A DNA stretch of 64,000 nt from Nissolia schottii (Eukaryota; Streptophyta; Magnoliopsida; Fabales; Fabaceae). The stretch is taken from the NCBI GenBank assembly GCA_003254905.1, contig QANU01020707.1, forward strand, positions 1 through 64,000, read 5' to 3'. A program made the position numbers and the translations under genes. Positions 34,301-46,480 of the stretch are shown in pieces. Each line of letters starts with the position of its first letter. Position 1 is the first letter of the stretch. The notes under the pieces are model-generated. The model saw only the letters and a program-made list of their open reading frames with translations, did not search any database and was not told the DNA's origin.

Positions 34301-34839
34301 CATAGATCATATCGACTAAATTATTGGTTACATAGAAGTAGTATTACAACTCAAATCCCAATAACTCTCTTTACCGTTCAAACTAAATTTTATTTTCTAT
34401 TTACACTTTTAATTGATTTCTTTACCAATTTCTCAAACAAATCAACCATCTTTTATTGCTTAAATTATTACAACTCAAAAGAACGACTTTTAAAGCATCA
34501 GTCCCAGAGGACGACAACCCTTCTACTGTACTGCAATTAAATCCCTTGAGGATTTGAAAGCAAAATAGTAGACGGAAAAACAAAATAGAGAGTGTAAATA
34601 AAACTTTCAACAGTATGCTTGGGAATTGTTGTTAAGAAGAAAAATACATGTATACCAAGAGTATGCATTAATAAAGGAGATATAGTGTATATGAATACTT
34701 GTTGAATTCACAAGGGCAGGACCCATATATCTGAATACACTAGTCGCAAGGGGGAATCATATACATGATCAGATATAGGATGAGGCAACTGATGAATTTT
34801 ACTCATACAACATGATTGGCAAGAAGAATATGATTTATT
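34301..34839. other. Retroelement-like intergenic DNA
   Basis: A short open frame (34277-34540) has no recognisable domain. AT-rich sequence leads into the gag-only element. Nothing more can be supported. Confidence 0.3.
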
Positions 34840-37260
34840 CATTCAACGATGTTGTTGCTTCTTCACTGGATTTGGAAGGTTTTTGTCAAACCGATAGAAG
34901 CATTCCTAAGCCAAGTTCTCATGGCCACCACAAAGTTGACATTGAGTGCGACCATCGTTGCTCCAACGAGACCATCCATCATGATCTCTATTCCTCTTCC
35001 TCTTTTTCCACCACCAGACCTTCCACCATTGTTGTCCTACTGAGACCATTTTCCTTCTGGTAGAGAAGCTTGCACATAATTTGCTTGAATCAATTTCAGA
35101 TATGATGATTTCTTAAACTGTTCAATCATCCCATCTTGAACAATCAAGAGAGATTCAATATCATCCATAGTATATGGATATACTCTTGAGGTGATGAATA
35201 TGATAAACGAAGCATATTCCTCACTCAGACCATCCAATATTACCTCAATGTGTTCACCATTTGTCAATGGCGAACCCACGCCAGCAAGAGAATCAGTGAA
35301 TTTATTGATCTTGAGGAAATAAGATGGAGCATCTGCTTCCTTCTTCATAGCTTTGAGCTGAGTCATGAACAGGAGAACTCGTGCACGAGTGTGTGCTACA
35401 AAGTTGTTTTCAATTTTTTCCAAAATTTGATGTGGGAATTCATAACCAATCAATTAATTAGCAAACACAGAAACAAAAAAGGCAAGAAGCGAATTAGCAA
35501 GATGATGATCTTGCTTGTCCCGTTGCATGTGCTCATCCGATTCACTGTCCTCTTCCTTATCATCAAGTCTCTTAAACCGTAGGGGAATTTTATCCTCCGA
35601 GAGATAATGCTTAAGCTTGCGTGCTTTGATGGCAAACAATGCATGATGCCTCCATGACAAGAAGTTCTCATCATCAAGCATTGTGGACACCAGATTCACA
35701 AATTTCTTTTGCTAACACTATCACAATTCAGTAGCAGTAGAACAATATACTACGACTCTCAGGTTCTCCATGGACTTGTTGTAGTGAATGGTACCATGTT
35801 AGGAAAGATAAAGAGCTAGAGAGAATTTGTGAAAATGGAAACTCATTTTCATTAGCTGAATCAGTGAGTGTTTACTCACTTCGCTTGTGTATATATACAG
35901 TGACAGTAGTAGTTAACTGACTTAGTTTTAACGAACAAAGTTAGTTAGTTCCTAACTAACTTTGGTTACAATTATGGCACTTGCTAATTGTAGCAATGCT
36001 TTCTATAGTACTCCCTTAGAGGGAAACCAACAAAGGCAACTAGCCAATCTGAGGTGGAAAAATCAGCAAAGACAACAGTCTGGGCTAAACAAACCCAACA
36101 ACGGAATAGTTTGGGCAAGGAAAAACTAGCAATTACAACGATCTTCTTCAGATGATTTTTTTTAGCCTAAAAATAAATAACCATGAAGACAAAAAAAAAT
36201 CTAACTAAAAAAAATTGAGGAAGCCCAAATAGACATAAGCCTAAACATTGAAATCCTTAGAAAAGACGTCAGCATTTCAATTGAATTGAAATCTCTAGAA
36301 ACATTAATTTAGGGAAGTGAAGCAAAGATAAAAACATGTGGGGACTGAGCAACGCATGACAACTACATGATTACTTCATAGTGGATGCACAGTGGCTTCA
36401 TTGTGGATGCGCAACATTTTGAGTTGCGGTTGTTGTGGTCAAACGAAGTAGTGGACTTGCAAAGGTGACCATGAAACTGCGGGATGGTGAAGAGGTGGCG
36501 CTACAGGCTGACAGACCGTGGAGCTCATAGATCTGAGGTATCACAGCCATTAGAAGGTGACACAGTAAACGACGGTAGAGTAGTTATCGGTGACGTTGAC
36601 GACTATGACACAGGAACGATGAGGACGGGGATAGAGTGGTACTACGAGGAAAGTTCTTTAGATGATGGCGGTAGAGAAATGGCGGCTCAGAAGGCAGCCA
36701 AATCGAGAAAGCAATGTCCAATTTAGAGGCTAAGTCGTCTCTGTGTGACGGGCATGATCATGCTGGAAAAATTATATACGAAGTGGAAGAAGAAAATGGA
36801 ATGAGTTCTTTGAACTAAGGATGTTGTCCATGACTTTGATATCATGTTAGAGTTCATGATGAACACAAAAAATAACCCAGAAACTAATTAGAAAAAAGAT
36901 AACAAGAAATTATACTAGTGAATATGTTGAGAATGTAGCTTTATAATAGATGATAACCTATTTATAGGTGGACAACAATAAGATATAATTAGAAAAACCA
37001 TTACAAATTAAGTTACAACTGTTATAAAGTAAACATCGTAACATTTATAACATTATTGTGACATCTATAACATCATAAATTAGTATATAAAAAAATCAGC
37101 ATTTCTTGCAATTATTGTATAGATTATATCGTTATTTTTTGCAAAATTATAGCTAAGAAAATTTAACTTTTTTTTACATAAGAGTAAACTCAAGTTTCTT
37201 AAAAAATTTAAAATTTAGTTTATAAAATGCATTTATAATGACAATTGACTAGTAGTTAAT
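34840..37260 (-). mobile_element. Gag-only copia-type element, copy 2
   Basis: Minus-strand gag starts near 35700 with LVSTMLDDENFLSWRHHALF, a copia gag N-terminus. It continues after a break with FVAHTRARVLLF, KINKFTDSLAGVG, DGLSEEYASFI and SRVYPYTMDDIE, and ends in a zinc knuckle (QCQLCGGHENLA, a stop, ECFYRFD) near 34900. A primer-site-like TGGTACCATTCAC lies at 35801-35789, and an LTR-like TGTTAGAGTTCATGATGAAC begins near 36847. The whole unit is parallel to 22005-24420. No pol is present, so any movement would need help from another element. Confidence 0.65.
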
Positions 37261-37430
37261 GTTGAGATCCATGGTACCAGGAGAGAAAATAGAGAAAATA
37301 AAAGTAGATGAAATTGATAGAATAAGAAAGTGNTCAACCTCAGGTTAAAAACCACAGACTCGACCTATTAAGAGTTTAGCCTGGCCTGGCCTATTCTCAT
37401 CCCTAGCCATGACACCTTGCTAAAAGTACG
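37261..37430 (-). repeat. LTR fragment of the mini-element family
   Basis: TGTTGAGATCCATGGTACCA at 37261 repeats the start of the adjacent LTR at 37431 (TGTTGAAATCCATGGTACCA) but diverges after about 50 bp. An ambiguous base (N) lies at 37333. Confidence 0.55.
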
Positions 37431-39482
37431 TGTTGAAATCCATGGTACCAGGAGAGAAAAGAGAGAATAGAAACTAAATATGCAAAACGAAATTGAGAGA
37501 GTGAAAAGTTACAAACTACAGGCCTATATATAGGCTCCTGACAACCACTAACCATTAGCTAAACCATTAGCTAATCTTAACTAACTATTACAATTATTAA
37601 TCACAATTACAATTATCAACTATATCATCTGTATATTCTAATACCCCCCGCAAGCTGGACCATGTGCACTAACATGTCCAGCTTGGAAACAACGATACAA
37701 AGAAAAATCAAAGAGCAACACAATGCTAAGGAAATGATTGAAAACCAACAGCAACCACCGAAGTTCCTAGTTCCTGAAAGTCTTCGATTTTCACTGAAGC
37801 CCCTTCGATCTTCCTCTAACGTGAAGTCTTCGACTTTCACTTAAGCCCCTTCGACCTTCCTCCAACGTCTCTACGGCACCGGTTGCAAACGGTTTCAACA
37901 CAGGAACAGCTTAACCACCCACTCGGCAGAAGCAAACAAGGCTCAATTATCAAGTGCAGAAGCTGAAATTCAATGCTTAACCACCCAAGATAAGAGCAAA
38001 TACAAAGCCATAAGGCTAATCAAATCAGAATCAAAGCCCCACACAAGGCTAACAAAGTCTGAACTGAACCAGTGCACGCAATCAGTGAAGAACAGATGAT
38101 AGATTCCACGTCACTAGATATGCAAAAACTACCAAAATAGAATTACCAAAACAGAGCATAAACTTCAAGAACTAGACCTATAATGTCAAATAAAATTCCA
38201 ACAAGTCTTGAATTCACAGATCTTGAAAAATGAAGAAACAAAGCTCATATCACGTACATAACGGAAATCACCTAATCCATCACACAACCTTTCACCAATT
38301 TGAGTAACAATCAATCAAAATAAGCTAACAGAAACTGATCTTGTAGAAGTGTACCAAAAATATGAAGCAAACTCAGATCTTCCAACATTGCTTCTTCAGC
38401 ATCTTCCAATTTCTTTGTGGCAGAAGAGAAGTAACAATAATTGTATTTGAGATTGTTCTCAAGCGCCAGAGCAAAGGCTCTATGACAAAAGCAAGAGCGT
38501 GAGCCTTCTAACGACAGGATCGGGGAGCAAGTTGCGCTCGTATGGAGTAAGCATCAGCTTCACAATGGTGTCGTACGGTAGCTGCATTATCCCTTCCACG
38601 GAACCAACCACCACGACATGCAGATTCCTCGACACTTGTTCCTCCCTCCCGCGCTCCACGCTTCGCCAAAACGCTTTGGCGTTCGCAACACCTCGTTGCA
38701 GAAACTCAGCCGCGATAACAACAACAACGGCATAAACCAAATCTGGAACCACGCTCTCTTCGGCGGCACAATTCGCCAGATCTAAACTTCAGAATGAACA
38801 CGATCGAGGCAAAGCAATCGTCGCGATTGTTGAGGAACAACCGCCGGATTCTCTGCAGCATCTATGATTCCCTTCGTCAAGAACGAATCGCACGACATCG
38901 CGGCGACTTACAAAATCCTCGGTGGAAGAGGAGGGATCGGAAACGACGGCGTTCACCTTTCCCAGTCGTGCGACGCTGAACAGAGACGCGAAATCTACGC
39001 GATGCCAGAAAGAACCAGCACTGCAGCGTTGAGATTCAACAACTGAAATGGAAAACAGAGAGAAAGAACTGTAGAGAGAGATTTTTTTTTTTAAAAAAAG
39101 GGGAAAGAACTGAAAGTGGAAAAGAGAGAGAGATTTTGCTTTTGTGTTTTTTTTTCTTTTGAGAAAATAAAAGAAAAATTAAAGGAAATAGTGTTTGGGA
39201 AGCAAGAAAATGAAGGAAAACGAAAAAGGAAAAAAAATGAGTTGTGTAAGCTTCAAGGTGGATGCCATGGCTCTGATACCATGTTGAAATCCATGATACC
39301 AGGAAAGAAAAGAGAGAATAGAAACTGAATATGCAAAATGAAATTGAGAGAATGAAAAGTTACAAACTACAGGCCTATATATAGGCTCCTGACAACCACT
39401 AACCATTAGCTAAACTTAACTAACTATTACAATTATTAATCACAATTACAATTATCAACTATATCATCTATATATTCTAATA
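37431..39482 (-). mobile_element. Mini LTR retrotransposon (TRIM/LARD-like), 2,052 bp
   Basis: LTRs at 37431-37643 (213 bp) and 39282-39482 (201 bp) are nearly identical apart from a 12-bp duplication. In minus orientation each begins TATTAGAATAT and ends GGATTTCAACA (TA...CA type). The primer site TGGTATCAGAGCC (39281-39269) abuts the 5' LTR, and a polypurine tract GCTTGCGGGGGG abuts the 3' LTR (C-run 37644-37649). The flanks GTACG (37426-37430) and GTACA (39483-39487) are a near-perfect 5-bp duplication. The 1.6-kb interior has no gag or pol but carries a GC-rich insert. Confidence 0.85.
38477..39010 (-). other. GC-rich insert in the mini element, possible captured gene
   Basis: This block is clearly richer in GC and CpG than all around it. 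On the minus strand an open frame at 38752-38480 reads VVPDLVYAVVVVIAAEFLQR, then NLHVVVVGSVEGIMQLPYDT and LLPDPVVRRLT. A second frame upstream is open over about 60 codons (from FASLFSVARLGKVNAVV). Plus-strand frames are also open, as is common in GC-rich DNA. I recognise no family. The simplest reading is host gene sequence taken up by the element; the coding strand is not certain. Confidence 0.45.
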
Positions 39483-39487
39483 GTACA

Positions 39488-39766
39488 GTTGGAGGAAAGT
39501 TGAATATGATCCAGGACATCCATGAACCTCGATGACAGATATGCGAACGTCCAGCTTAGGGATGTTAAACCAAAGTGTTGGGTGGGAGACAACCCACCGT
39601 TGTAAGTTTTTATTTCTCCCTATTTGGTTTTCTATCTTTTTATTATTTTTGCATATTTAGGATAATTTGTTTTATTTTGCTTGTCTGTGTATATATCTTT
39701 TACCATGCAATGTATTTGGAAATTCTTGAGTCGAGGAAATTTAGATTAGTTGATGGTTGATCCGTG
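39488..39766 (+). other. Gypsy (Athila-like) 3' region remnant, part 1
   Basis: CAGCTTAGGGATGTTAAACC followed by GTTGGGTGGGAGACAACCCA resembles the sequence ending the last coding region of Athila/Ogre-type legume elements. It is interrupted by the hAT MITE at 39775 and continues after 40342. Confidence 0.45.
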
Positions 39767-39774
39767 AACTATGA

Positions 39775-40334
39775 TAATGGTGAACATGGGTCTAGTCGGG
39801 TAGTACCCTCCCATGTCACCGATTCGACCCGCCTACCAGCGGTTGGGTTGGGTCGGGTAAAATTGTCATTTTTTACGGGTACCCACCAGACCCGCCACCC
39901 GCCCGAGTCGGTTGGGTTAGGCGGGTCAGCGGGTGACCCGCCCTCCCTTTTTTAAAAAAAAAACTAATTTTTTTAAAAAAATTCTATTTCTTAAAAAAAA
40001 TCCCTTTTTTTAAATAGAAAAAAGCTATTATTTTTTTAAAAAAATACACCTATTTTTTAAATTAAAAAATCTATTTTTTTAATTTAAAACAATCGTATTT
40101 TAACAATTCAAAATTAAAAGTAATATCAATGTAATTGTCAATGAATAGCATAAAGTCTATTTTTTTAAAAAAATACAACATATATAGGCGGGTTGCGGGT
40201 CAAGTCGGGTTGAGAGGTAGGAACCTGAGACTCAGCCCATATAATATGGCGGATCTATTGGGTCTGACCCACCGATCTGGCAACCCGACCTAAGCGGGTT
40301 GAGTTGGGTCAGACTCAACCCATGTTCACCCCTA
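39775..40334. mobile_element. hAT-type MITE, 560 bp
   Basis: AACTATGA at 39767-39774 and 40335-40342 is an exact 8-bp target duplication. The left end TAATGGTGAACATGGGT and the inverted right end TAGGGGTGAACATGGGT are matching inverted repeats. CGGGTTGGGT-type words fill both subterminal regions around an AT-rich centre. There is no coding capacity. Duplication length and terminus fit hAT elements. Confidence 0.88.
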
Positions 40335-40342
40335 AACTATGA

Positions 40343-41689
40343 GTGTATGAACTACATATTATATTGTTGTTATGTGTTTTGACATTATATTTTATTAAGC
40401 ATTGAATAAATCCGACATATTTTGATTAATTGGATGCAATCTAATGAGCTTTTGAGTCTTTAATAGGATGGCAACATTACACGCCACACCATTCTTTATT
40501 GTGTGCACACTCATTAGAAATCAAGTCTAGAACTTGCTAGATTCTCTGCATTGTACTTTCACTACTATGCATGACATGTGACATGAATGAGGCATTCCTT
40601 GTGTTTTAAACCTACATATTCATACTCACATTCCCTGAATGTTTTGACCCTTGCTAGCCCATTTGAGACATTAAGACTTTTTGTTAACTTTTTAGCACAA
40701 TATAAGCCTATAACTGAGAAAACCATGATCTACCTAACTTTAGGGCTTAGGAGAACTGTGGTAAAATATTGAAGATGTTCTAAACAATAAGTATAGGGTT
40801 ACATGAGGACATGAAACATTTAGAAGTAGGGGAGAAGGGCCACAGTTGCACTGATTGGTTGAAACAAAATGAATAAATTTACCTAAACAAATATTTTGAG
40901 GCAAACAAATCCATAAAACAATCAACTCAGCGCACCAACATAAACTCCCCTGAGCTAGTGGACTAGATGTGACATTTTTCTTTAGAAAGTCAAGAAAAAA
41001 ATAGAAGAAAGGAAAAAAGTGTTGAAAAAAACAACAAAGTGAAATTAATAAAGTGTTTGTGAAACTTTTCACCTGATTGATTGAACGACAAAAAGGAGCT
41101 AGTCGAGATCAAGGTCCTTGCACTGTTGGTCAGTATATAGGCCATTGTTCTACTAAGCCCTAGGTTTTAGCTCACTGTTCATATACATATCTCACCTTGA
41201 CCTTGTCCTCGTTATAACCTTGAAAAGACCTCTTGATGCATGTCATGTTTAGTGGGTGATCTGTGATGCCTAGAAGAAAGTCAAGCTTATAGTGCCGACT
41301 TTAGTAAAGTGTTTGAGCGAGCATTGGATGAACCAATACACATTGAATGATGAGTGAAACACACTATACCCAGTATTGATCCTAACATGTGTTGATTTCT
41401 TTTCTACTCATGATTTCTGTGCCAAGGAAAGTTGATTTTTGTTCATAGTGATACCATCTCTATTTTGAATATAATCTATTATTGGCTTGTCATATGTATT
41501 ACAAAGTTGTCTAGTAGTTAGGGAGTCGGCTTAAGTGTCTCCCTAAGTTTCATGACTTTGTAGAGGATGTAAATAGGGCGCACGAAAAAGATTTTCTTTT
41601 GTTTTTCATTTTATTTTTAGTCTGCTTCTATTCTTAGCTCTTTCTGTGAAGACATGAAATTGTTCAAGTGTAAGGTATTTTGATAGGGG
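40343..41689 (+). other. Gypsy (Athila-like) 3' region remnant, part 2
   Basis: The sequence continues from before the MITE with no usable reading frame. The look (long non-coding stretch, then TTTTGATAGGGGGCTTTCAT near 41680) fits the region between the last gene and the 3' LTR of large gypsy elements, with GATAGGGGG as a possible polypurine tract. Confidence 0.4.
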
Positions 41690-43130
41690 GCTTTCATGCC
41701 CTACTTTATTATTCTATTTGAACATTGCAACCTAAAAATGTGTAATTTAGATGCTTAATTATCCTATTTTGCACATTGTCCTCTTTTGTATGTAATTGGA
41801 AAGTGATTTAGGACACCTTTTTTTTAATGTTTTTTAATCTTAAGTAACCTATGTGTTTAACTTTTCTTTTTTAATTTGTTAGAATCACATGACTCAAGTA
41901 CTGGTGTAAAGAAAGTACAAAAGGAACTAAGATGGAATTTCAAGGTCACTGGAAACCGTTACAACACTCATTTAAGTGTTGCAGTGGTCTGGCAAAAATA
42001 ACAACAGCAGCAAGTAGCAAACCTCTGTAGCACAAAATTAAGCATTGCAACACTAGTCAAGCAGCGCACATCAGAGTCATCTTTAGGGTCTGATTCAGAC
42101 CTACAGCCCTTATTCGAGTGGTTTTGGGTTATAAATAGTCATAGAATGGAAAAGAGATACATCTCTCTTAATCTCTACACTTTTCTCTTTACACAGTTGC
42201 ACTCTAGAGCTTTGTTAGATTGTGCTTTAACTTTTCCGTTCATTAGATTCAAGGTTTTTGGAGCACTTGCATTGACACACGAAATTCGTTCCTCTTGTAT
42301 TCGAATTGGCGTGTAATTTTTAATTCAATTTCTTCAGGTTCTTTCTTAATTTCATTCGAATTTACTTTCTCAATTAGTTTCTATTTTATTGATTATGAAT
42401 CGCTATCCTCCACCCAAGGAGGAGTAGTTTCCTAATACTTGCATGTAGTAAATCAAGGAGTAAGGATTAAATTAAGATTCTGAATTATATGTGTGTTCAT
42501 GGTTGTAATTCTCCTTCTCTCTCTAATTAGTAATATGGTGATCGTTTGTTATTAGTTATATTATTCTTGGCTTAGTGAGTCTCTAATATGCATGATTTTG
42601 CTAAGTTAGAATTTTCAAGATTGGTAAATTAATTGATGAATTAATCTTATTCAAGTCGATAAAGGAAAAGGGTTTAATCTAATTAGATTAGATTGTGCAA
42701 TTGGATGAATATAATTAGTATAGGAAATTAAGGTTGCGATGGTGGTTCTTAGTTCTTATACTAGTTAATCCCTAGGAGAAAATGGTCATGATCTCCCTAG
42801 GCATGTTAATTGGATATCTCTAACTACAATACTCGTTTCATGAACTATTGTTTTAACTGATGATGATTAATCTTTAGTCCCCGATAATCTGTGTGCATGT
42901 GTTTTTCTTATTATTGTTATTATCTTGTTTGAAGTTTGCAATCGAAAAACTCTTAATTTTGTAATTGGTTGAATTGAATTTTTATTAAACGACCTAAGTC
43001 ATATTATACTATATTTTATTGGGTTCACTTAACTTTCTAAATTTATTTGACTAGAGACAGGCAACAATCTCTACATCACTTACCACTAATTTTTAAGGTG
43101 TGTGATGTATCCTAAGGTATAGGGTCCACT
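41690..43130 (+). repeat. Athila/Ogre-like LTR and leader
   Basis: Starting after GATAGGGGG, the block has a GC-richer part, then GGGTTATAAATAGTCATAG (TATA box near 42130). CT-rich initiator-like sequence follows, then a long A/T-rich tail. The order matches an LTR. No second copy of this exact LTR is in the window, so the end at 43130 is a guess. Confidence 0.4.
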
Positions 43131-46100
43131 ACAGAAACCACCAAATCTTAATAACTCGTGGCCCAAACAAACAAACCCTAATCCCTTTGGGAGACAATGC
43201 ATGCCCCACGTACTAGAATGAAAGTCGTAGGGTTCGATACCAAACTAATTGGGGGGGTAGGGTATAGAGAGGTACGTGGGGTAGGAAGTTGGAGTTGTCA
43301 GGACTAATTGAATTGTCCTTTGTGTGAGAGACCCTCCCTTTCTCCTATGTCAAACATTGAAAAAAATCCATGTGCTTGTGTGAGAGAAAACAAACAAGCT
43401 TTGTATCTCAGTTTTGAACCCCTCTTTCCTTTCTTTTATGAAATAAAATAATAACTATAATAATTATAATAATTCAAATTCGTTACCCATCATAAAGGTT
43501 AGTGGGCCAATGTAGTATTGATTAAGATGGTGATGAACTTTGATCTCTTAATCAGTGGTCTTGAATCGACTAATGAAGATAGAAAAAACTCTTGCTGAGA
43601 AATCTCTACTTTGAAAACACAGCGGGGGAGGAGGGAGTGTTTAGAATCGATTCTATAGGTTGGAGAAGTGACTATTCTTCATTTTTAGAGTTGCTAGAAT
43701 CGATTGTGAGGTATGTAACGTAAATCCAAACACATGCTAAAAAAAATTTCAATTGAATCAAATCAGGTTAATTAGATTTTCAGTAATAGAGTCTAGATAC
43801 TTGTAAATCAATCGAGAAAAAAAAAATCATAATGGTTAGTGGGTTTTTGTTGTTACCCTGCATGTCTGTCACACCCAGCCAGGTTGTTTGTTTTAAATAA
43901 TTCTTTTTCATATTGATGGTAGATAATATAGGTTTAAGGAAGCAGAGCATGCTATTTCTGAAAAAATTATAACAAATTTTTGTAGCTATTTTATTAGTTT
44001 AACCATGAATTTTAATTTGTCATTATGGTGTCAATTTTGAATTAAGCACATCACAGCAAGATGCAAGCTAGGGCCTATTCCTTTTTATTTATTTTGCACA
44101 AACTTCTTGACATAGATACATCTAGAGGCAAAGCAGATATAGATATCAATATCCGACAATTGTCAATTTTAAATATTATTGCAGCACTAAATTTTCTATT
44201 TTTTTCTTTGATTTCTTATCTTCATTTTTTTTTTGTTTTTTGAAATTAAAGCGAGGGTTATAGATGGGCATGTTGTGGTCCATGCATGGCTTCAAAGACA
44301 TTCAATAATGAATAAAGGGTACAGTAGAAGAGGTGGTTAGACACAGAATTGGACCACCAAAACAAATTCTTTGAAATGGCATAATTACTTACCTTATGAA
44401 AGAGAAAGGCCAGAGCTGGAATGAGGAAAAAGGAAAAAGATGCATAGACAAAATTCATACATATGAGATCAGCAAACATCCAATATTCTCTTCAATTAGA
44501 ATTAGATCATTGTTTACGTTTGAAGAAAAATATCAACATGTTGCCTTTGAGCTTTCTTTTCAATTATAGTGGCCACGTTTTGTAAACTTAGAGAGACAAC
44601 TGGAAGTTTTCAAACTTGCATGTCAAATTGGTTTGCACAATTAATTATAGGCATCAATTTCATTTTGCCCCATTTGAGTTCGATTGGTAGACAAATGAAT
44701 TACAGCCACTATTTCTGTAGGCCATTACTGAATTGCAATAAAGTAAGGGAGAGGTATTGTTATATCAAAATAATTTATAAAGGATAAGGGTACTAAAGTA
44801 AAATACGAGAAAATGATAAAGATAAGAGGGTCGCTTAAAATGAGATTAGACCAAGTGATCGTATCTTGATGATGCTAACTCAAAGATGGTAGTCAGCCTG
44901 AAAAAACTTAGGTGAACTATATCAAGAGGCATAAGCGTCGACCATACAGATGAACAGGGAATGAGGGTGACCCTGAAGATATAAATTATGGACGAGTAAT
45001 GGTCTAATGACATGAAATGGTTGACTGGTGAAAGAGTTGTTCACTCTGTCAACCTAAAAATGGTAACCTTATCTGAGACTTTGATACTTTTTCAGAATTA
45101 ACAATTGCGATCACTTCACGTCGTCCTATAAAGAGGTGTAGAGAAACACAATTGTTGGCGTCTCTTTTTTGAAATCAAATTTGAAAGGGAAGTTATTTGG
45201 AACGCAAAACGTACAAATAATGGGCAACTGTTATTAGAGAACGTGCATACACTTCTGAGAGGTGGTTCGCGAGATTCTCGCTAAGTGGAACGAAGTGGAG
45301 ACGTGAGAGTAAGCGCCAACTGTTTGGGGGACACGTGGCAAGCAAGTATGAAGACTAAGAATTTGTTGGAAGAAAATACACTTGCAAATTTCAAACACTA
45401 ACGAGTATACAACGACACTTTGAGTTTAAGAGAAGGATCAAGTAATTCTCATTTACTTGCTTTATGTTACTTCAATTTCTATAGGATTAGTTCTTTTCTT
45501 TTCAATTATTGTATTATTATTTTTTGTCAATTCGTTCTTGTTTCTGTATGACTTTCAAGTTTGTATAGCGTATTGTTCATAATTCCTCTATCCAAACTCG
45601 CATTCACTAAAAGGATTCACAATATATACAAGAATTACATTGTAATCCCTATCTTCTATAATTTTTATTTGATTCTTGTGGTGAATGGTGCATAAATGAT
45701 TATAAACCAAAATTCTAATAATTAAACAGTTATATGTGGTGCAGAATGAAAGTGAATCTTCTCATGTTGAACTTTTACGTAATTTTGTCTACATTTAATT
45801 TGTTTTTTAATTTTGTGCAGCTCAAGGTAGGCACACCTTCATAATCAATTGTGAAAGCCTACACATAACAAGATTGTATAAAAAAATCTCACATAAAAAC
45901 ATATATTAATGTGGGATCAGTCAATAATTATCTCTCGAAAAAGTTTATGTTGATGAGTACCAGGCAACTAAATGTTTTTTTATATTTTAGTGCGTCCTTT
46001 TACGCAAGAGTTAATTTGGCTTGTAACATAATTTTTAAAAATAAGGGTTAACAATGATCGAAGTTATAGATCTCTTAGTTATAATTTAATTAAGTTTTGA

Positions 46101-46480
46101 TTTAGCCAAACTACAAGTGTTATATATATATATATATATNTTAAGTCATCAATTTATTTTCATTTAAGTATAATTGTATCTAAACGTCATTATAACCTCA
46201 GCATAGACGATGAAAAACTTTTATGTAATCATAAAAATATTATACCATATATGCTCCTAATTAACATATATAATAACATTTTAATTTTAAAGAATAGTTG
46301 ATATCTTTTTTAAAGTGAAGCCTGATAAATATCGTCATCTTATATAAGGTACAGAGTTTATTTAATATGAAACTCTACGATCACACAAAAATTTCTTAAA
46401 AGTAATAGGTACGTATCATGACATATTCACAGCCCAATCAGAATCTGAAAGTGGAAAACATATAAATAAAAAAAATTAAA
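43131..46480. other. Intergenic DNA, no gene seen
   Basis: AT-rich sequence. A block at about 44800-45560 with CCTATAAAGAGGTG (about 45126) looks faintly like a solo LTR but has no matching partner or target duplication. A TA microsatellite ends at an ambiguous base (N) at 46140. Small open frames here have no recognisable domain. Confidence 0.4.

Noticed and set aside
44800..45560. Possible solo LTR with TATA-like CCTATAAAGAGG
   Set aside because: No matching LTR, target duplication or characteristic ends were found, so it is mentioned only in the intergenic entry.
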